Source: Arsenophonus nasoniae DSM 15247 (GTDB lineage: Bacteria; Pseudomonadota; Gammaproteobacteria; Enterobacterales; Enterobacteriaceae). Taken from it: a DNA stretch of 40,435 bases. Position numbers and translations under genes: made by a program. Location: NCBI RefSeq assembly GCF_000429565.1, contig NZ_AUCC01000023.1, positions 1-40,435 of the forward strand, in the 5' to 3' direction. The notes below the pieces were generated by a model, which was given only the letters and a program-made list of their open reading frames with translations, had not been told where the DNA came from and ran no database searches. This document shows positions 1-7,791 of this stretch, piece by piece (positions within the stretch are counted from its first letter, which is position 1; each line of letters starts with the position of its first letter).

Positions 1-228
1 GATAAAGTATTATCTGACGGTAATATTGAAATCCAGACTTTTCACCGACAACACCCCCATTTACCAGAAGATTTTCAGAACTGGCGGATTAAAGAAATTA
101 TTGATGGAAAACCCACTTATTATGTCGATGGTGAGCCGTGTGATATTCCACCCTCAACATGGCTAGATGTGAGGGTAGAGATGCCGGTTGATTCAATCTG
201 GAATCAGCAACAAGCGCAAAAAGAATAG
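1..228 (+). CDS. C-terminal part of an unidentified phage-like protein
   Basis: The first frame is open from the window edge to a TAG at 226-228 and gives 75 residues; the start lies outside the window. The product is polar, rich in Pro, Asp and Trp, and ends in a Gln-rich tail. No domain is recognised. It converges on a Rha-type phage gene 21 bases away, so it most likely belongs to the same prophage or satellite. Codon use is mixed and less AT-rich than in much of the window. Reality as a gene is supported only by the open frame and its neighbour. Confidence 0.4.
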   Translation, partial: DKVLSDGNIEIQTFHRQHPHLPEDFQNWRIKEIIDGKPTYYVDGEPCDIPPSTWLDVRVEMPVDSIWNQQQAQKE

Positions 229-249
229 CCCCATCACAGGCCCATCATA

Positions 250-1023
250 TTAGCAGCGTTGGAGGAAGTGGGTCAATTCCGCTTTATGCCAGTTTGATAG
301 CGCACCATTTAGCATTAGCTGGTTATCCTGTGTAGTCTGAGATAACAAAGTTTCTATCTCATCGATAACTTTGTCAGCATTTTCACGTTTGCGAATAATT
401 CGTTTAATCGCCGTTTTTTCTGCATCAGCTATCACATCTTGAAGCGCTTCCGTTACATGCCAGATACGCTCACATTCAGAAGCGATAGAAGGGACTAGTC
501 TGACTTCCATTGGGTAAGGTGAGGGAATGCCGGTGACTTCTCTCAATGCATACCAGATAGCATTATTCCATGCATCTCTGAAACGAAAGTTTTGTGTCAT
601 AAGTGCAATGATACGGGCGAGATTTTGCGTATCTTTGTTGCTGAACTTTTCGTGAGCTTCTGTTTGGGGTTGGTATTTTGGTGCAGAATGTAGCTCTGAT
701 TCCATGCGGTTGAATTCAGCAATGTAGGCTTCCTTGAATTGTGCTGCTTTCTTTCCTGTAAAACCCATTACCAAGAATAAAAAACCGTCTTTGGTCATTT
801 CGTAAGCTTTGGAATCACGCTTATTGAAACCAGCTTGAATCTTTACTACGACGGCCGAAAAGTTGGCCGTCTTAAATTCTCTAGAACAATCAAGAGATTC
901 TATTTTTGCAAGAACATGTTTATGCAATTTTCCAAAGTAATCAGCAACGTCTTGAGACGTGGTAATAGCTTTGCCGTTATGAACAGTAACTTTAGGGTTA
1001 ATAGCGGATAATTGAAGTGTCAT
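250..1023 (-). CDS. Rha-family phage regulatory protein with P22AR-type C-terminal domain
   Basis: The protein has 257 residues. Residues about 12-110 resemble the pRha domain found in phage and satellite regulatory proteins: a Thr-Ser-x-Asp-Val-Ala segment, then a TKDGF-FLVMGF-GKKA-FK-AYI-FN-ME pattern. Residues about 125-230 resemble the C-terminal domain of P22-type antirepressors, with a FRDAWN-AIWYALREVTG core and a KR-RKRENAD helix. Such proteins act in the cytoplasm as antirepressors or interfere with infection in the absence of integration host factor. A strong ribosome site (GGAGG) lies just before the ATG. The Ash-like gene ends 14 bases upstream on the same strand, so the two are probably co-transcribed. 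This marks the left edge as prophage or P4-like satellite DNA. The family call is fairly sure; the exact role is not. Confidence 0.75.
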   Translation of the reverse strand: MTLQLSAINPKVTVHNGKAITTSQDVADYFGKLHKHVLAKIESLDCSREFKTANFSAVVVKIQAGFNKRDSKAYEMTKDGFLFLVMGFTGKKAAQFKEAYIAEFNRMESELHSAPKYQPQTEAHEKFSNKDTQNLARIIALMTQNFRFRDAWNNAIWYALREVTGIPSPYPMEVRLVPSIASECERIWHVTEALQDVIADAEKTAIKRIIRKRENADKVIDEIETLLSQTTQDNQLMLNGALSNWHKAELTHFLQRC

Positions 1024-1037
1024 AAGACCTCCGATGG

Positions 1038-1226
1038 TTACTTGATTTTACCACCACCAAGAGGTGCTAAGCTCATATTGGTGGTGAGCTGAACAGGGTT
1101 AGCACTACCGGAGTAACCGCCGGCCAGCTTTTCAGCTGCCCCATCCAGCCCACCATAGAATTTGTGGCTAGATTTGCGACAATAAAAAACACGCTCGCGG
1201 CGTGCATGTGTCGCGGTTACTAACAC
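1038..1226 (-). CDS. Ash-like small phage/satellite protein
   Basis: The ORF encodes 62 residues from a GTG start, since a TAG lies three codons upstream in the same frame. The N-terminal THARRERVFYCRKS pattern and the later SANPVQLTT motif are what I remember from Ash/Icd-like proteins of P4-type satellites and related prophages, some of which affect host cell division. A short inverted repeat overlaps the start region, so translation may be controlled. It sits immediately upstream of the Rha-type gene on the same strand, as is common in satellites. It is shorter than many Ash proteins, and the C-terminal Gly/Lys end may be degraded. The function is inferred from family resemblance only. Confidence 0.5.
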   Translation of the reverse strand: MLVTATHARRERVFYCRKSSHKFYGGLDGAAEKLAGGYSGSANPVQLTTNMSLAPLGGGKIK

Positions 1227-1245
1227 GGGGTGCTAAACCCGACAC
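1208..1245 (-). repeat. Inverted repeat over the start of the Ash-like gene
   Basis: GTGTCG at 1208-1213 pairs with CGACAC at 1240-1245. Inside it, CGGG near 1226-1229 can pair with the CCCG that begins at 1238. The structure covers the GTG start of the Ash-like ORF and its leader. In P4-like elements, structured leader RNAs control immunity and gene expression. A regulatory role here is a guess from position. Confidence 0.3.
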
Positions 1246-1402
1246 CTGATTTATCAGATGCAAATAAACTATAGCGCATGATTTCTTCTTTCGTCAATGG
1301 GTATTTTATATTCTTAGTTAAACGAATGACTAAGGTTATTTGGGAGTTAAAAAAGAGGGTGAATTTAAACTTAGATTTCAGTCAAAATTTGGTAAAATTA
1401 GA

Positions 1403-1440
1403 ACTCACTATGAGCGGTAAGTAATTGATTTATAGTGAGT
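1403..1440. repeat. Dispersed hairpin repeat, copy 1
   Basis: The arms ACTCACTAT (1403-1411) and ATAGTGAGT (1432-1440) form a perfect nine-base inverted repeat around an AT-rich loop. The right half, TAATTGATTTATAGTGAG, is identical to that of a second copy at 2601-2638. The pair brackets the LPMO remnant and the Ail-like gene. No gene is seen in the AT-rich stretch between the phage genes and the LPMO remnant. The repeat could be a MITE-like or REP-like element, or a shared terminator fold. It has no U-run, which argues against a simple terminator. Confidence 0.6.
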
Positions 1441-1517
1441 GAAATCACTTGTTTTTACGTGTAAATGCGTATATTAAATGAGATATATTTTTATAAGTAA
1501 TTGATATTAATAGTTTA

Positions 1518-1736
1518 TTGTATTCAAAGTCATCTAATGCGCCTTTAGCCCGCAGCTCATTTGATCTGCAACCATTTTGTAGCCGAACAGATGGTGGTGA
1601 AATGCCTTCATTTGAAGTCTCAATTGATTGTGATGTGCCGTATCGTACAGGTTATCAAGTTATTCTAGGTGTATGGACAATTTACGATACCGGAAATGCA
1701 TTTTATCAAGTGATAGATGCTAATATGAAACCTTAG
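1518..1736 (+). pseudogene. Remnant of an AA10 (chitin-active LPMO) gene
   Basis: From about 1536 the frame encodes some 65 residues that match the end of the catalytic domain of the intact AA10 gene at 17387. Shared positions include PL-R--FDL-PFC---DGG--P---VSI-C-VP----GY--I-GVW-I-DT-N-FYQV-D. The signal peptide, the N-terminal copper-binding histidine and the second histidine are all missing, so it cannot be a working LPMO. The ORF ends at TAG, without the Pro/Thr tail of the larger paralogue. A terminator-like hairpin follows, as expected for a former gene. It is best read as the 3' end of a duplicated or transferred LPMO gene whose 5' part was lost near the prophage edge. Confidence 0.8.
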
Positions 1737-1789
1737 TTATTTTTACTAAAACTAAATATCATCAGATTCAACAACAATGTTAATCATGT

Positions 1790-1825
1790 TGGAGGCAAGT
1801 AAAAATTTGCCTCCATATTATTATC
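1790..1825 (+). terminator. Rho-independent-type terminator after the LPMO remnant
   Basis: TGGAGGCAA (1790-1798) and TTGCCTCCA (1807-1815) form a nine-base stem with an eight-base loop, followed by a T-rich stretch (TATTATTA). It lies 53 bases after the stop of the LPMO remnant. From here to the next gene the DNA is very AT-rich and probably holds the promoter of the Ail-like gene. Confidence 0.6.
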
Positions 1826-2020
1826 AGTTAAAAATGTCAGGGAATATTTGCTTATTTATTTTATAAAAATAATTTTTTTGGCTAGATAAATAAAATTTGA
1901 CAAAAAATCATTTGATTTTATATATCACTCACTCAAATTATTTTCTATATTCGTCGATTATTGCGTTAGTGTTATTTTATTTTAATAAAAATAATTATTG
2001 CTTCAGGGAATAGAAGAGAA

Positions 2021-2581
2021 ATGAAAAAAATATTAGTTTCTGCTGTTGTTGCCAGCATTTTTACCAATATTACTGTTAGTGCTAATGCTGCAGGAAAAAA
2101 TACTCTATCATTGGATTATGCACAAAGTCATTTGCAATTTAAAGATGAAGAATTTAAGGATAAACCTAAGGGTGTTAATATTAAATATCGTTACGAAATT
2201 GACAATCACTGGGGCTTTATAGGTTCATTGACTTATACCCACCAAGAAGATTATTTAAAACTAAATAATATTAAGCTCACTGACGTAGATATATATTATT
2301 CTTCATTGAATTTTGGTCCAAGCTATCGTTTTAATAAAAATATTAGCATCTATGGTTTAATTGGTGCAGCGCGTGCTAGAATTGAGGCAAAATCACCACG
2401 AGTTTCTACTTTTAAAGATACTGAAACTGAATTAGTTTATAGGGTTGGTCTACAAATCAATCCGGTAAAAAACATAGCTTTTGACGTTGCTTATGAATAC
2501 AGCAAATTATCTTTTGAACATTCTAATTTAAAAGATATCAAATTTGGAACCTGGATGCTTGGGGTTGGTTACCGGTTCTAA
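2021..2581 (+). CDS. Ail/OmpX-family outer-membrane beta-barrel protein
   Basis: The protein has 186 residues. Residues 1-23 form a signal peptide ending in Ala-x-Ala before AGKNTLS. The mature part alternates polar and aromatic/hydrophobic residues in eight probable strands, including a GVNIKYRYEIDNHWGFIGSLTY segment split over two strands, the FGPSYRF strand and a final GTWMLGVGYRF. The last residue is the phenylalanine expected for BAM-dependent insertion. Ail/OmpX/Lom/PagC proteins are small surface barrels that can promote adhesion, invasion or serum resistance. It is slightly longer than OmpX, with larger surface loops around residues 35-45 and 125-135. Its neighbour is a broken secreted LPMO gene, so this is an accessory surface locus. 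The exact role is not predictable. Confidence 0.85.
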   Translation: MKKILVSAVVASIFTNITVSANAAGKNTLSLDYAQSHLQFKDEEFKDKPKGVNIKYRYEIDNHWGFIGSLTYTHQEDYLKLNNIKLTDVDIYYSSLNFGPSYRFNKNISIYGLIGAARARIEAKSPRVSTFKDTETELVYRVGLQINPVKNIAFDVAYEYSKLSFEHSNLKDIKFGTWMLGVGYRF

Positions 2582-2600
2582 TTTGGTTAGCAAAACAAAA

Positions 2601-2638
2601 ACTCACTATAAGTCATCACTAATTGATTTATAGTGAGA
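2601..2638. repeat. Dispersed hairpin repeat, copy 2
   Basis: CTCACTATA (2602-2610) and TATAGTGAG (2629-2637) form a nine-base inverted repeat. The sequence matches the copy at 1403-1440 in both arms and in the TAATTGATT loop segment. It lies 20 bases after the Ail-like gene and may also act as its terminator, although no clear U-run follows. Confidence 0.6.
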
Positions 2639-2674
2639 AAGTGTTGGTTAAAATTGGTTTAACACATTAATAGA

Positions 2675-3460
2675 TTAGTTTTTTATTTTAACAAATAAAC
2701 TTAATAAAAATAAAACACTCGCACAAATCACAACCGAAGGCCCAGCTGGTGTATCGTAATAGGCAGACAATGCCAATCCAGCCGTCACAGAAAACATTCC
2801 GATTATTATAGCGGCTACTGCCATTTGCTCTGGTGTTTTGGCAAATCGTCTGCCAGTAGCGGCAGGAATAATTAATAATGATGTAATAATTAAAGCACCA
2901 ACGAATTTCATGGCAATGCCTATGGTAAGGGCAGTAACCAGCATTAATAGTACTTTAAGCTGCTGTATTTTTACCCCATCAACAAAAGCTAAATCCTGAT
3001 TAACCGTTATTGACAGTAAATTACGCCATTGCCAGACAATAATTGAGCATACAATAGTGACACCTATCGCAATTGAAAAAACATCTTCCGTCGTTACCGA
3101 TAACAGATCACCAAATAAATAAGCCATCAAATCCATGCGAACATTGGCCATTAAACTAACGACTACCAATCCAAGTGATAGGGCACTATGTGCCATTATG
3201 CCTAATAGGGTATCGATCGCCAGTTGTGGGCGCTTTTCTAGCCAGGCTAATAAAATTGCCAGAATAAGTGTGATAGCAATAACAGCATAAAACAGATTTA
3301 CATTGAGTAATAAACCAAACGCGATGCCCAGTAATGAAGCATGAGCGAGAGTGTCACCAAAATATGACATACGCCGCCAGACAACGAAAGAGCCTAGTGG
3401 CCCTGCGGCAATGGCCAGCAACATACCGGCTAACCAGCCAGGTAGTAATAGTTCAATCAT
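2675..3460 (-). CDS. znuB: Zinc ABC transporter, membrane permease ZnuB
   Basis: This is the inner-membrane permease of the high-affinity zinc importer ZnuABC. From the chosen ATG at 3458-3460 the protein is 261 residues and begins [15 protein letters not shown], the family N-terminus. A GGGAG ribosome site sits at good spacing, and an in-frame ATG further upstream is less likely. Seven or so hydrophobic segments are visible, with the family's [15 protein letters not shown] region near residues 35-50 and FVDGVK in the middle. The start overlaps the end of znuC by eight bases, so translation is coupled. Regulation is presumably by Zur through the operator upstream of znuC. In E. coli ruvB follows znuB; here the Ail-like gene and phage DNA follow instead. 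Confidence 0.97.
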   Translation of the reverse strand: MIELLLPGWLAGMLLAIAAGPLGSFVVWRRMSYFGDTLAHASLLGIAFGLLLNVNLFYAVIAITLILAILLAWLEKRPQLAIDTLLGIMAHSALSLGLVVVSLMANVRMDLMAYLFGDLLSVTTEDVFSIAIGVTIVCSIIVWQWRNLLSITVNQDLAFVDGVKIQQLKVLLMLVTALTIGIAMKFVGALIITSLLIIPAATGRRFAKTPEQMAVAAIIIGMFSVTAGLALSAYYDTPAGPSVVICASVLFLLSLFVKIKN

Positions 3461-4217
3461 GATGACAGCTCCCTGTAGATTTATCATCAATGTCATTATT
3501 TAAATCACATTGATGATTATGATGATGGTGGCGATAGATACCTATTTGTTCTACTCCACGATGGCCGAACATGACAATAAATTCGGGATCTAAAGCCACA
3601 TCCTCAGGTCGACCAGAACAGCATATTTGTTTATTAATACAGAATACTTTATCAGTTTTTGCCATTACCAGATGGAGATCATGTGAGATCATAAAAACAG
3701 CGCAATTTAATTCGCTGCGAATATCGTCAATTAGATTATATAAAGCGACTTGACCGTTGATATCCACGCCTTGTGTAGGTTCATCTAAAACGATTAATTG
3801 GGGTTGATTAAGTAGGGCACGGGCAAGTAGAACACGTTGGGTTTCACCACCCGATAATTTTTGCATTTGTTGTTCGATAAGATGCTCGGCACCGACGCGT
3901 ATTAAAGCCGGAATAATATGAGTGGCTTTTACCCCAGGTTTTAATGTCATAAAACGTTTAACTGTCAAAGGCATTGTGATATCCAGTGACAATTTTTGCG
4001 GTACATAACCGATGCGTAATTTTTCCTGGTAAATGATTTCTCCTTGACTGGGTGTAATGAGACCGAGGATTATTTTAGCTAGCGTAGATTTACCCGCGCC
4101 ATTTGGCCCTAAGAGGGTTAATATTTCTCCAGCATGTAAATCAAAGGAGATGTTTTCGACAATTTGGTGTGGACCAAAACTAACAGCAATATTTTTTAAG
4201 CTTAATAGCGTTTGCAT
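3453..4217 (-). CDS. znuC: Zinc ABC transporter, ATP-binding subunit ZnuC
   Basis: This is the cytoplasmic ATPase that drives ZnuABC zinc import. The protein is 254 residues from ATG 4215-4217 ([15 protein letters not shown]), which matches the family start; a longer in-frame start would run into the Zur operator. Walker A is GPNGAGKST near residue 37, the signature is [15 protein letters not shown], Walker B is [12 protein letters not shown], and the switch histidine is in MISHDLHLV. The C-terminus is His-rich ([10 protein letters not shown] and a final CHHD), as in ZnuC proteins. It is divergent from znuA with a shared regulatory region, and overlaps znuB by eight bases. Confidence 0.97.
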   Translation of the reverse strand: MQTLLSLKNIAVSFGPHQIVENISFDLHAGEILTLLGPNGAGKSTLAKIILGLITPSQGEIIYQEKLRIGYVPQKLSLDITMPLTVKRFMTLKPGVKATHIIPALIRVGAEHLIEQQMQKLSGGETQRVLLARALLNQPQLIVLDEPTQGVDINGQVALYNLIDDIRSELNCAVFMISHDLHLVMAKTDKVFCINKQICCSGRPEDVALDPEFIVMFGHRGVEQIGIYRHHHHNHQCDLNNDIDDKSTGSCHHD

Positions 4218-4242
4218 GATAAATAATTCTTGCAGGATGATT

Positions 4243-4266
4243 AAAATGTTATAATATAACAATATC
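4243..4266. promoter_or_regulatory. Zur operator between znuC and znuA
   Basis: TGTTATAATATAACA at 4247-4261 is a perfect palindrome around one central base. It matches the core TGTTATANTATAACA of enterobacterial Zur sites. It lies between the divergent starts of znuC (4217) and znuA (4292). Zinc-loaded Zur bound here would repress both transcripts. The identification rests on motif and position. Confidence 0.9.
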
Positions 4267-4291
4267 AAAATTAGTCTATGGAAACTATCCT

Positions 4292-5266
4292 ATGTTACAC
4301 AAAACAAAAAAAATTGTTCAAAAAATTATGGGAAAAAAACGCATTCTTGCTGGACTATTATTCAGTTTTTTATCTACTGCTCATGCTGATGTTGTTACTT
4401 CAATTCGTCCGTTAGGTTTTATTGCCGCAGCTATTACTAATGGTGTCACTGATGTAAAAATATTATTGCCTGACGGTGCCTCACCCCATGATTATTCTTT
4501 AAAACCTTCTGATCTGGAAAAGATTAAGACCGCTGATCTTTTCATTTGGGTGGGATCAGACATGGAAACTTTTTTAGAGAAACCATTAGCACAGTTACCC
4601 ACTCAGAAACGGATCGCATTAACCAATGATCCGGCTATTAAAACACGCTTATTAAAAAGTAGTGATGAAGGTACACCGGTAAATAGTAAAAGCGCTCATG
4701 ATCACGATCACCATCATAATGTAATTCATAACCATCATTCACATGGTGAGTATAATATGCACATCTGGTTGTCACCAGACATTGCACGTATTGCCGCGAA
4801 CATTATCCACCATCGATTAGTGGTTTTATATCCTAAGTATAAAAACCAGTTGGACGTAAACCTTCGTAAATTCGATGAGAAATTGACGCAAACTGATAAA
4901 AATATTGCTAAGATGTTACAGTCGGTTGGAGATAAGCGATATTTTGTTTTTCATGATGCTTATAGTTACTTTGAAAAACGTTATCATTTAGACTCATTAG
5001 GTTATTTTACTATTAATCCTATCATTCAGCCTGGCGCCCAAAGACTCTATCAAATAAGAACAATGTTGGCTCAGAAAAAAGCAGTTTGTGTTTTTGCTGA
5101 ACCACAATTTAGGCCAGCGGTGATTAAAGCTGTTATAAAAGATACCGATGTACGAATGGGGACATTAGATCCATTAGGGAGCGGCATCGGATTAAGTAAG
5201 GATAGCTATGTAGAATTTTTAACAGCGTTATCTAATCAATTTAAGAGCTGCCTGGATAAAAACTAG
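4292..5266 (+). CDS. znuA: Periplasmic zinc-binding protein ZnuA
   Basis: This is the zinc-capturing periplasmic component of ZnuABC. The ORF encodes 324 residues. The signal peptide follows a basic start longer than usual (about residues 1-32, ending AHA-D). Zinc ligands appear in DGASPHDYSL (His), NMHIWLSP (His), YFVFHDAYSYF (His) and MGTLDPLG (Asp). A His/Asp-rich flexible loop lies at about 135-153. The two cysteines of the conserved C-terminal disulphide appear in AVCVFAEPQF and FKSCLD. ATG 4292 is the usual MLHK start; an internal ATG at codon 13 could also serve. The gene stops with TAG and mepM follows 14 bases later. It is probably Zur-controlled. Confidence 0.97.
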   Translation: MLHKTKKIVQKIMGKKRILAGLLFSFLSTAHADVVTSIRPLGFIAAAITNGVTDVKILLPDGASPHDYSLKPSDLEKIKTADLFIWVGSDMETFLEKPLAQLPTQKRIALTNDPAIKTRLLKSSDEGTPVNSKSAHDHDHHHNVIHNHHSHGEYNMHIWLSPDIARIAANIIHHRLVVLYPKYKNQLDVNLRKFDEKLTQTDKNIAKMLQSVGDKRYFVFHDAYSYFEKRYHLDSLGYFTINPIIQPGAQRLYQIRTMLAQKKAVCVFAEPQFRPAVIKAVIKDTDVRMGTLDPLGSGIGLSKDSYVEFLTALSNQFKSCLDKN

Positions 5267-5280
5267 AAGGAATTTAATAC

Positions 5281-6636
5281 GTGCAGCAGATGGCGAAGAC
5301 TATCGTTCAGGTATATGGCAATCTGCCTAAACCGCATAAAATTATGCTAGGCACATTGACTATAGCAACATTGGCTGTCGCAATTTGGCGGCCTGTTGTT
5401 ATTCAGCCCGATGATAAAGATCAAAATGTCTCACAAGAATCGCCAATAAAATCGGGTATAATTCTTGGTAACAAAGATAATAGTGAAACCGATTCCAGCC
5501 AGGTAGATAGCTCAGATACTGATGATATTATCACCGATAGCAGCGAACAGTTACCCGATGAAGGGGTAACTGATGAAAAAGGCGCTGATACACCCGATGA
5601 ACATGTTGTTTCAAACGGTGATAATCTGACTAGTATTTTAACCCAGTATGGTTTAGATGCTGGCGATGTTGCGGCACTTTCTAATCAACACCGCGCTTTG
5701 CGTAATTTGCAAATAGGGCAAACTTTAAGCTGGGAATTGAATAAAGATGGAGAATTACAGACACTAACATGGATTATTTCGCAGCGTGAAACACGTGTCT
5801 ATATACGCCAAGGTAACTCCAGTACTTTTAATGAAGAGAAACAAATTCGTCAAGGCGTTTGGGCTGATAAAATTATCCAAGGTAAAATAAACGGTAATTT
5901 TACCTCTAGTGCAGTTAATGCAGGCTTAACTTATAACGAAGCACGTGAAGTGTCTAAAGCACTACAATGGCAGATTGATTTGCGTAAATTAAAATCTGGC
6001 GATAAATTTTCGGTCTTGCTAAGTCGCGAAATGCTTGATGGTCACAGTGAACAAAGTCGCTTATTAGGTGTTCATTTATTAACTAATGGTAAGAATTACT
6101 ATGCCTTTCGAGCAGAAAATGGCCGCTATTATGATAGTGAAGCTAATGGCTTAGAGCGAGGTTTCTTACGTTATCCTACCGCTAAAACTTTTAGAGTCTC
6201 TTCTCCTTTTAGTTTGCGTCGTGTAAATCCAGTAACAGGACGTCCTGCTCCTCATCAGGGAGTAGATTTTTCTATGCACGTTGGGACGCCAATACTAGCG
6301 GTGGGTGATGGTGAAGTTATTGTGGCGAAATATAGTGGAGCGGCCGGTAATTTTATTGCTATTCGCCATGGTCGTCAGTATACCACTCGCTATATGCATC
6401 TACGTAAATTATTGGTTAAACCAGGTCAGAAAGTAAAAAGAGGTGAACGCATTGCATTATCAGGTAATACTGGACGTACTACCGGCCCGCATCTTCATTA
6501 TGAATTATGGTTTAATCAACGCGCAGTCAATCCATTAACAGCTAATTTACCTCACTCAGGTGGATTAACAGGGAAAGATCGTCAACTCTTTTTGGCGTCC
6601 GTGAAAGAAAATAAATCGAAACTGGTAACCAATTAA
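5281..6636 (+). CDS. mepM: Murein DD-endopeptidase MepM
   Basis: This enzyme cleaves D-Ala-mDAP cross-links in peptidoglycan, which allows insertion of new material during growth. The protein is 451 residues with a GTG start preceded by an AAGGA site. A membrane anchor covers about residues 20-40 (IMLGTLTIATLAVAIW), followed by an acidic linker. A LysM-type module follows at about 105-155 (VVSNGDNLTSIL-QYG), and then an OapA-like middle region. The C-terminal M23 metallopeptidase domain has the zinc ligands in HQGVDF and HLHYE plus MHLRK. It lies directly after znuA, as in E. coli, so zinc supply and a zinc peptidase are linked. It is slightly longer than the 440-residue E. coli protein because of the acidic linker. 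Confidence 0.96.
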   Translation: MQQMAKTIVQVYGNLPKPHKIMLGTLTIATLAVAIWRPVVIQPDDKDQNVSQESPIKSGIILGNKDNSETDSSQVDSSDTDDIITDSSEQLPDEGVTDEKGADTPDEHVVSNGDNLTSILTQYGLDAGDVAALSNQHRALRNLQIGQTLSWELNKDGELQTLTWIISQRETRVYIRQGNSSTFNEEKQIRQGVWADKIIQGKINGNFTSSAVNAGLTYNEAREVSKALQWQIDLRKLKSGDKFSVLLSREMLDGHSEQSRLLGVHLLTNGKNYYAFRAENGRYYDSEANGLERGFLRYPTAKTFRVSSPFSLRRVNPVTGRPAPHQGVDFSMHVGTPILAVGDGEVIVAKYSGAAGNFIAIRHGRQYTTRYMHLRKLLVKPGQKVKRGERIALSGNTGRTTGPHLHYELWFNQRAVNPLTANLPHSGGLTGKDRQLFLASVKENKSKLVTN

Positions 6637-6772
6637 TAAAATTTTTGTTAGCTAATTAGGTTGTGAAACAGCATTTTATTTACTGCCGTAATTATTTTTA
6701 TGTAAATCATAAGGTTAATATTATAATGTGTCTCAGACTTTAGATTTTTATACGTTGTATTTGAGTGTACTA

Positions 6773-7747
6773 ATGAATAAAGAACAGGATACAGATAGTA
6801 AACTTGGTTATATTCCTACTTTTCATCGTATTTACCTACATCCCAAATATTGGGGGATGTGGGGTGGTGCGTTGCTATTAGCAATTACAGCTTATTTACC
6901 GACTAAGTTACGCGATCCATTACTGGCAAAAATAGGTAAGCTAATTGGTAGATTAGCAACAGGTTCGCGTAGGCGGGCAAAAATTAATTTACTCTATTGT
7001 TTTCCTGAATTGACAGAGCAACAAAGAGAAAAATATGTTGATGAAATGTTTGCTGTGGCACCGCAATCTTTTGCTATATTGGCTGAATTAGTTTTACGTG
7101 GCGTAGATAAAACTTTAGCGCGAACACATTGGCATAATGAGCAGATTATTGAACGACTGAAAGAACAACAACGTAATATTATTTTTATGGTACCACATGG
7201 CTGGGCGGTTGATATTCCGGCCATGTTATTGGCGGCTCGAGGCCAAAAAATGGCGGCCATGTTTCATCATCAAAAGGATCCAGTGGCCGATTATTTATGG
7301 AATAAAGCCCGTCATCATTTTGGTGGTCGTTTACATTCTCGCGAAGCGGGTATCAAACCGTTTATTGCCAGTGTTAGGCAAGGTTATTGGGGATTTTATT
7401 TACCTGATCAAGATCATGGTAAAGAACATAGTGAATTTGTTGATTTTTTTGCAACCTATAAGGCAACCTTACCGGCAGTAGGGCGTTTGAAGAAGGTATG
7501 CCAAGCGGAGATTGTGCCATTATTTCCGGTTTATGATTATAAAACTCATCAATTACATATTTATATTCGTGAACCAATGGCTGATATTGCACAACAGAGT
7601 AATCACTATATTGCCAGGCGTATGAACGAAGAGTTGGAATATTTAGTTAAACCTTATCTAGCGCAATATACCTGGATATTAAAATTATTAAAAACACGCA
7701 AAGCCGGTGAAATAGAGCCATATTGTCGTAATGATCTTTATCGATAA
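6773..7747 (+). CDS. lpxM: Lipid A myristoyltransferase LpxM (MsbB)
   Basis: This inner-membrane acyltransferase adds the last secondary acyl chain to Kdo2-lipid A. The chosen ATG gives 324 residues and aligns with the family N-terminus (IPTFHR-YLHPKYWG-WGG). An in-frame GTG at 6728 would add 15 residues without homology. The catalytic His-x4-Asp motif is in FMVPHGWAVDIPAML. Other conserved blocks are GRRL-like SRRRAKINL, YWGFYLPDQDHG, and the final WILKLLKTRKAGEI. One N-terminal hydrophobic segment anchors it. The order mepM-lpxM is conserved, but the next gene is not pykA as in E. coli: two TPS-domain genes intervene. Confidence 0.95.
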   Translation: MNKEQDTDSKLGYIPTFHRIYLHPKYWGMWGGALLLAITAYLPTKLRDPLLAKIGKLIGRLATGSRRRAKINLLYCFPELTEQQREKYVDEMFAVAPQSFAILAELVLRGVDKTLARTHWHNEQIIERLKEQQRNIIFMVPHGWAVDIPAMLLAARGQKMAAMFHHQKDPVADYLWNKARHHFGGRLHSREAGIKPFIASVRQGYWGFYLPDQDHGKEHSEFVDFFATYKATLPAVGRLKKVCQAEIVPLFPVYDYKTHQLHIYIREPMADIAQQSNHYIARRMNEELEYLVKPYLAQYTWILKLLKTRKAGEIEPYCRNDLYR

Positions 7748-7751
7748 AGAT

Positions 7752-7776
7752 ACCGCTTGATAGTTTATCAAGCGGT
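7752..7776. terminator. Hairpin between convergent lpxM and TPS-domain gene
   Basis: ACCGCTTGATA (7752-7762) and TATCAAGCGGT (7766-7776) form a perfect eleven-base stem with a three-base loop. It lies between the stops of two convergent genes, so it probably terminates both. No long U-run follows on either strand. Confidence 0.7.
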
Positions 7777-7791
7777 TAAATAGTTGTTGGT

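Noticed and set aside
6726-6772. Longer N-terminus for lpxM from the GTG at 6728
   Set aside because: The extra 15 residues have no counterpart in LpxM, and the ATG at 6773 begins the family homology.
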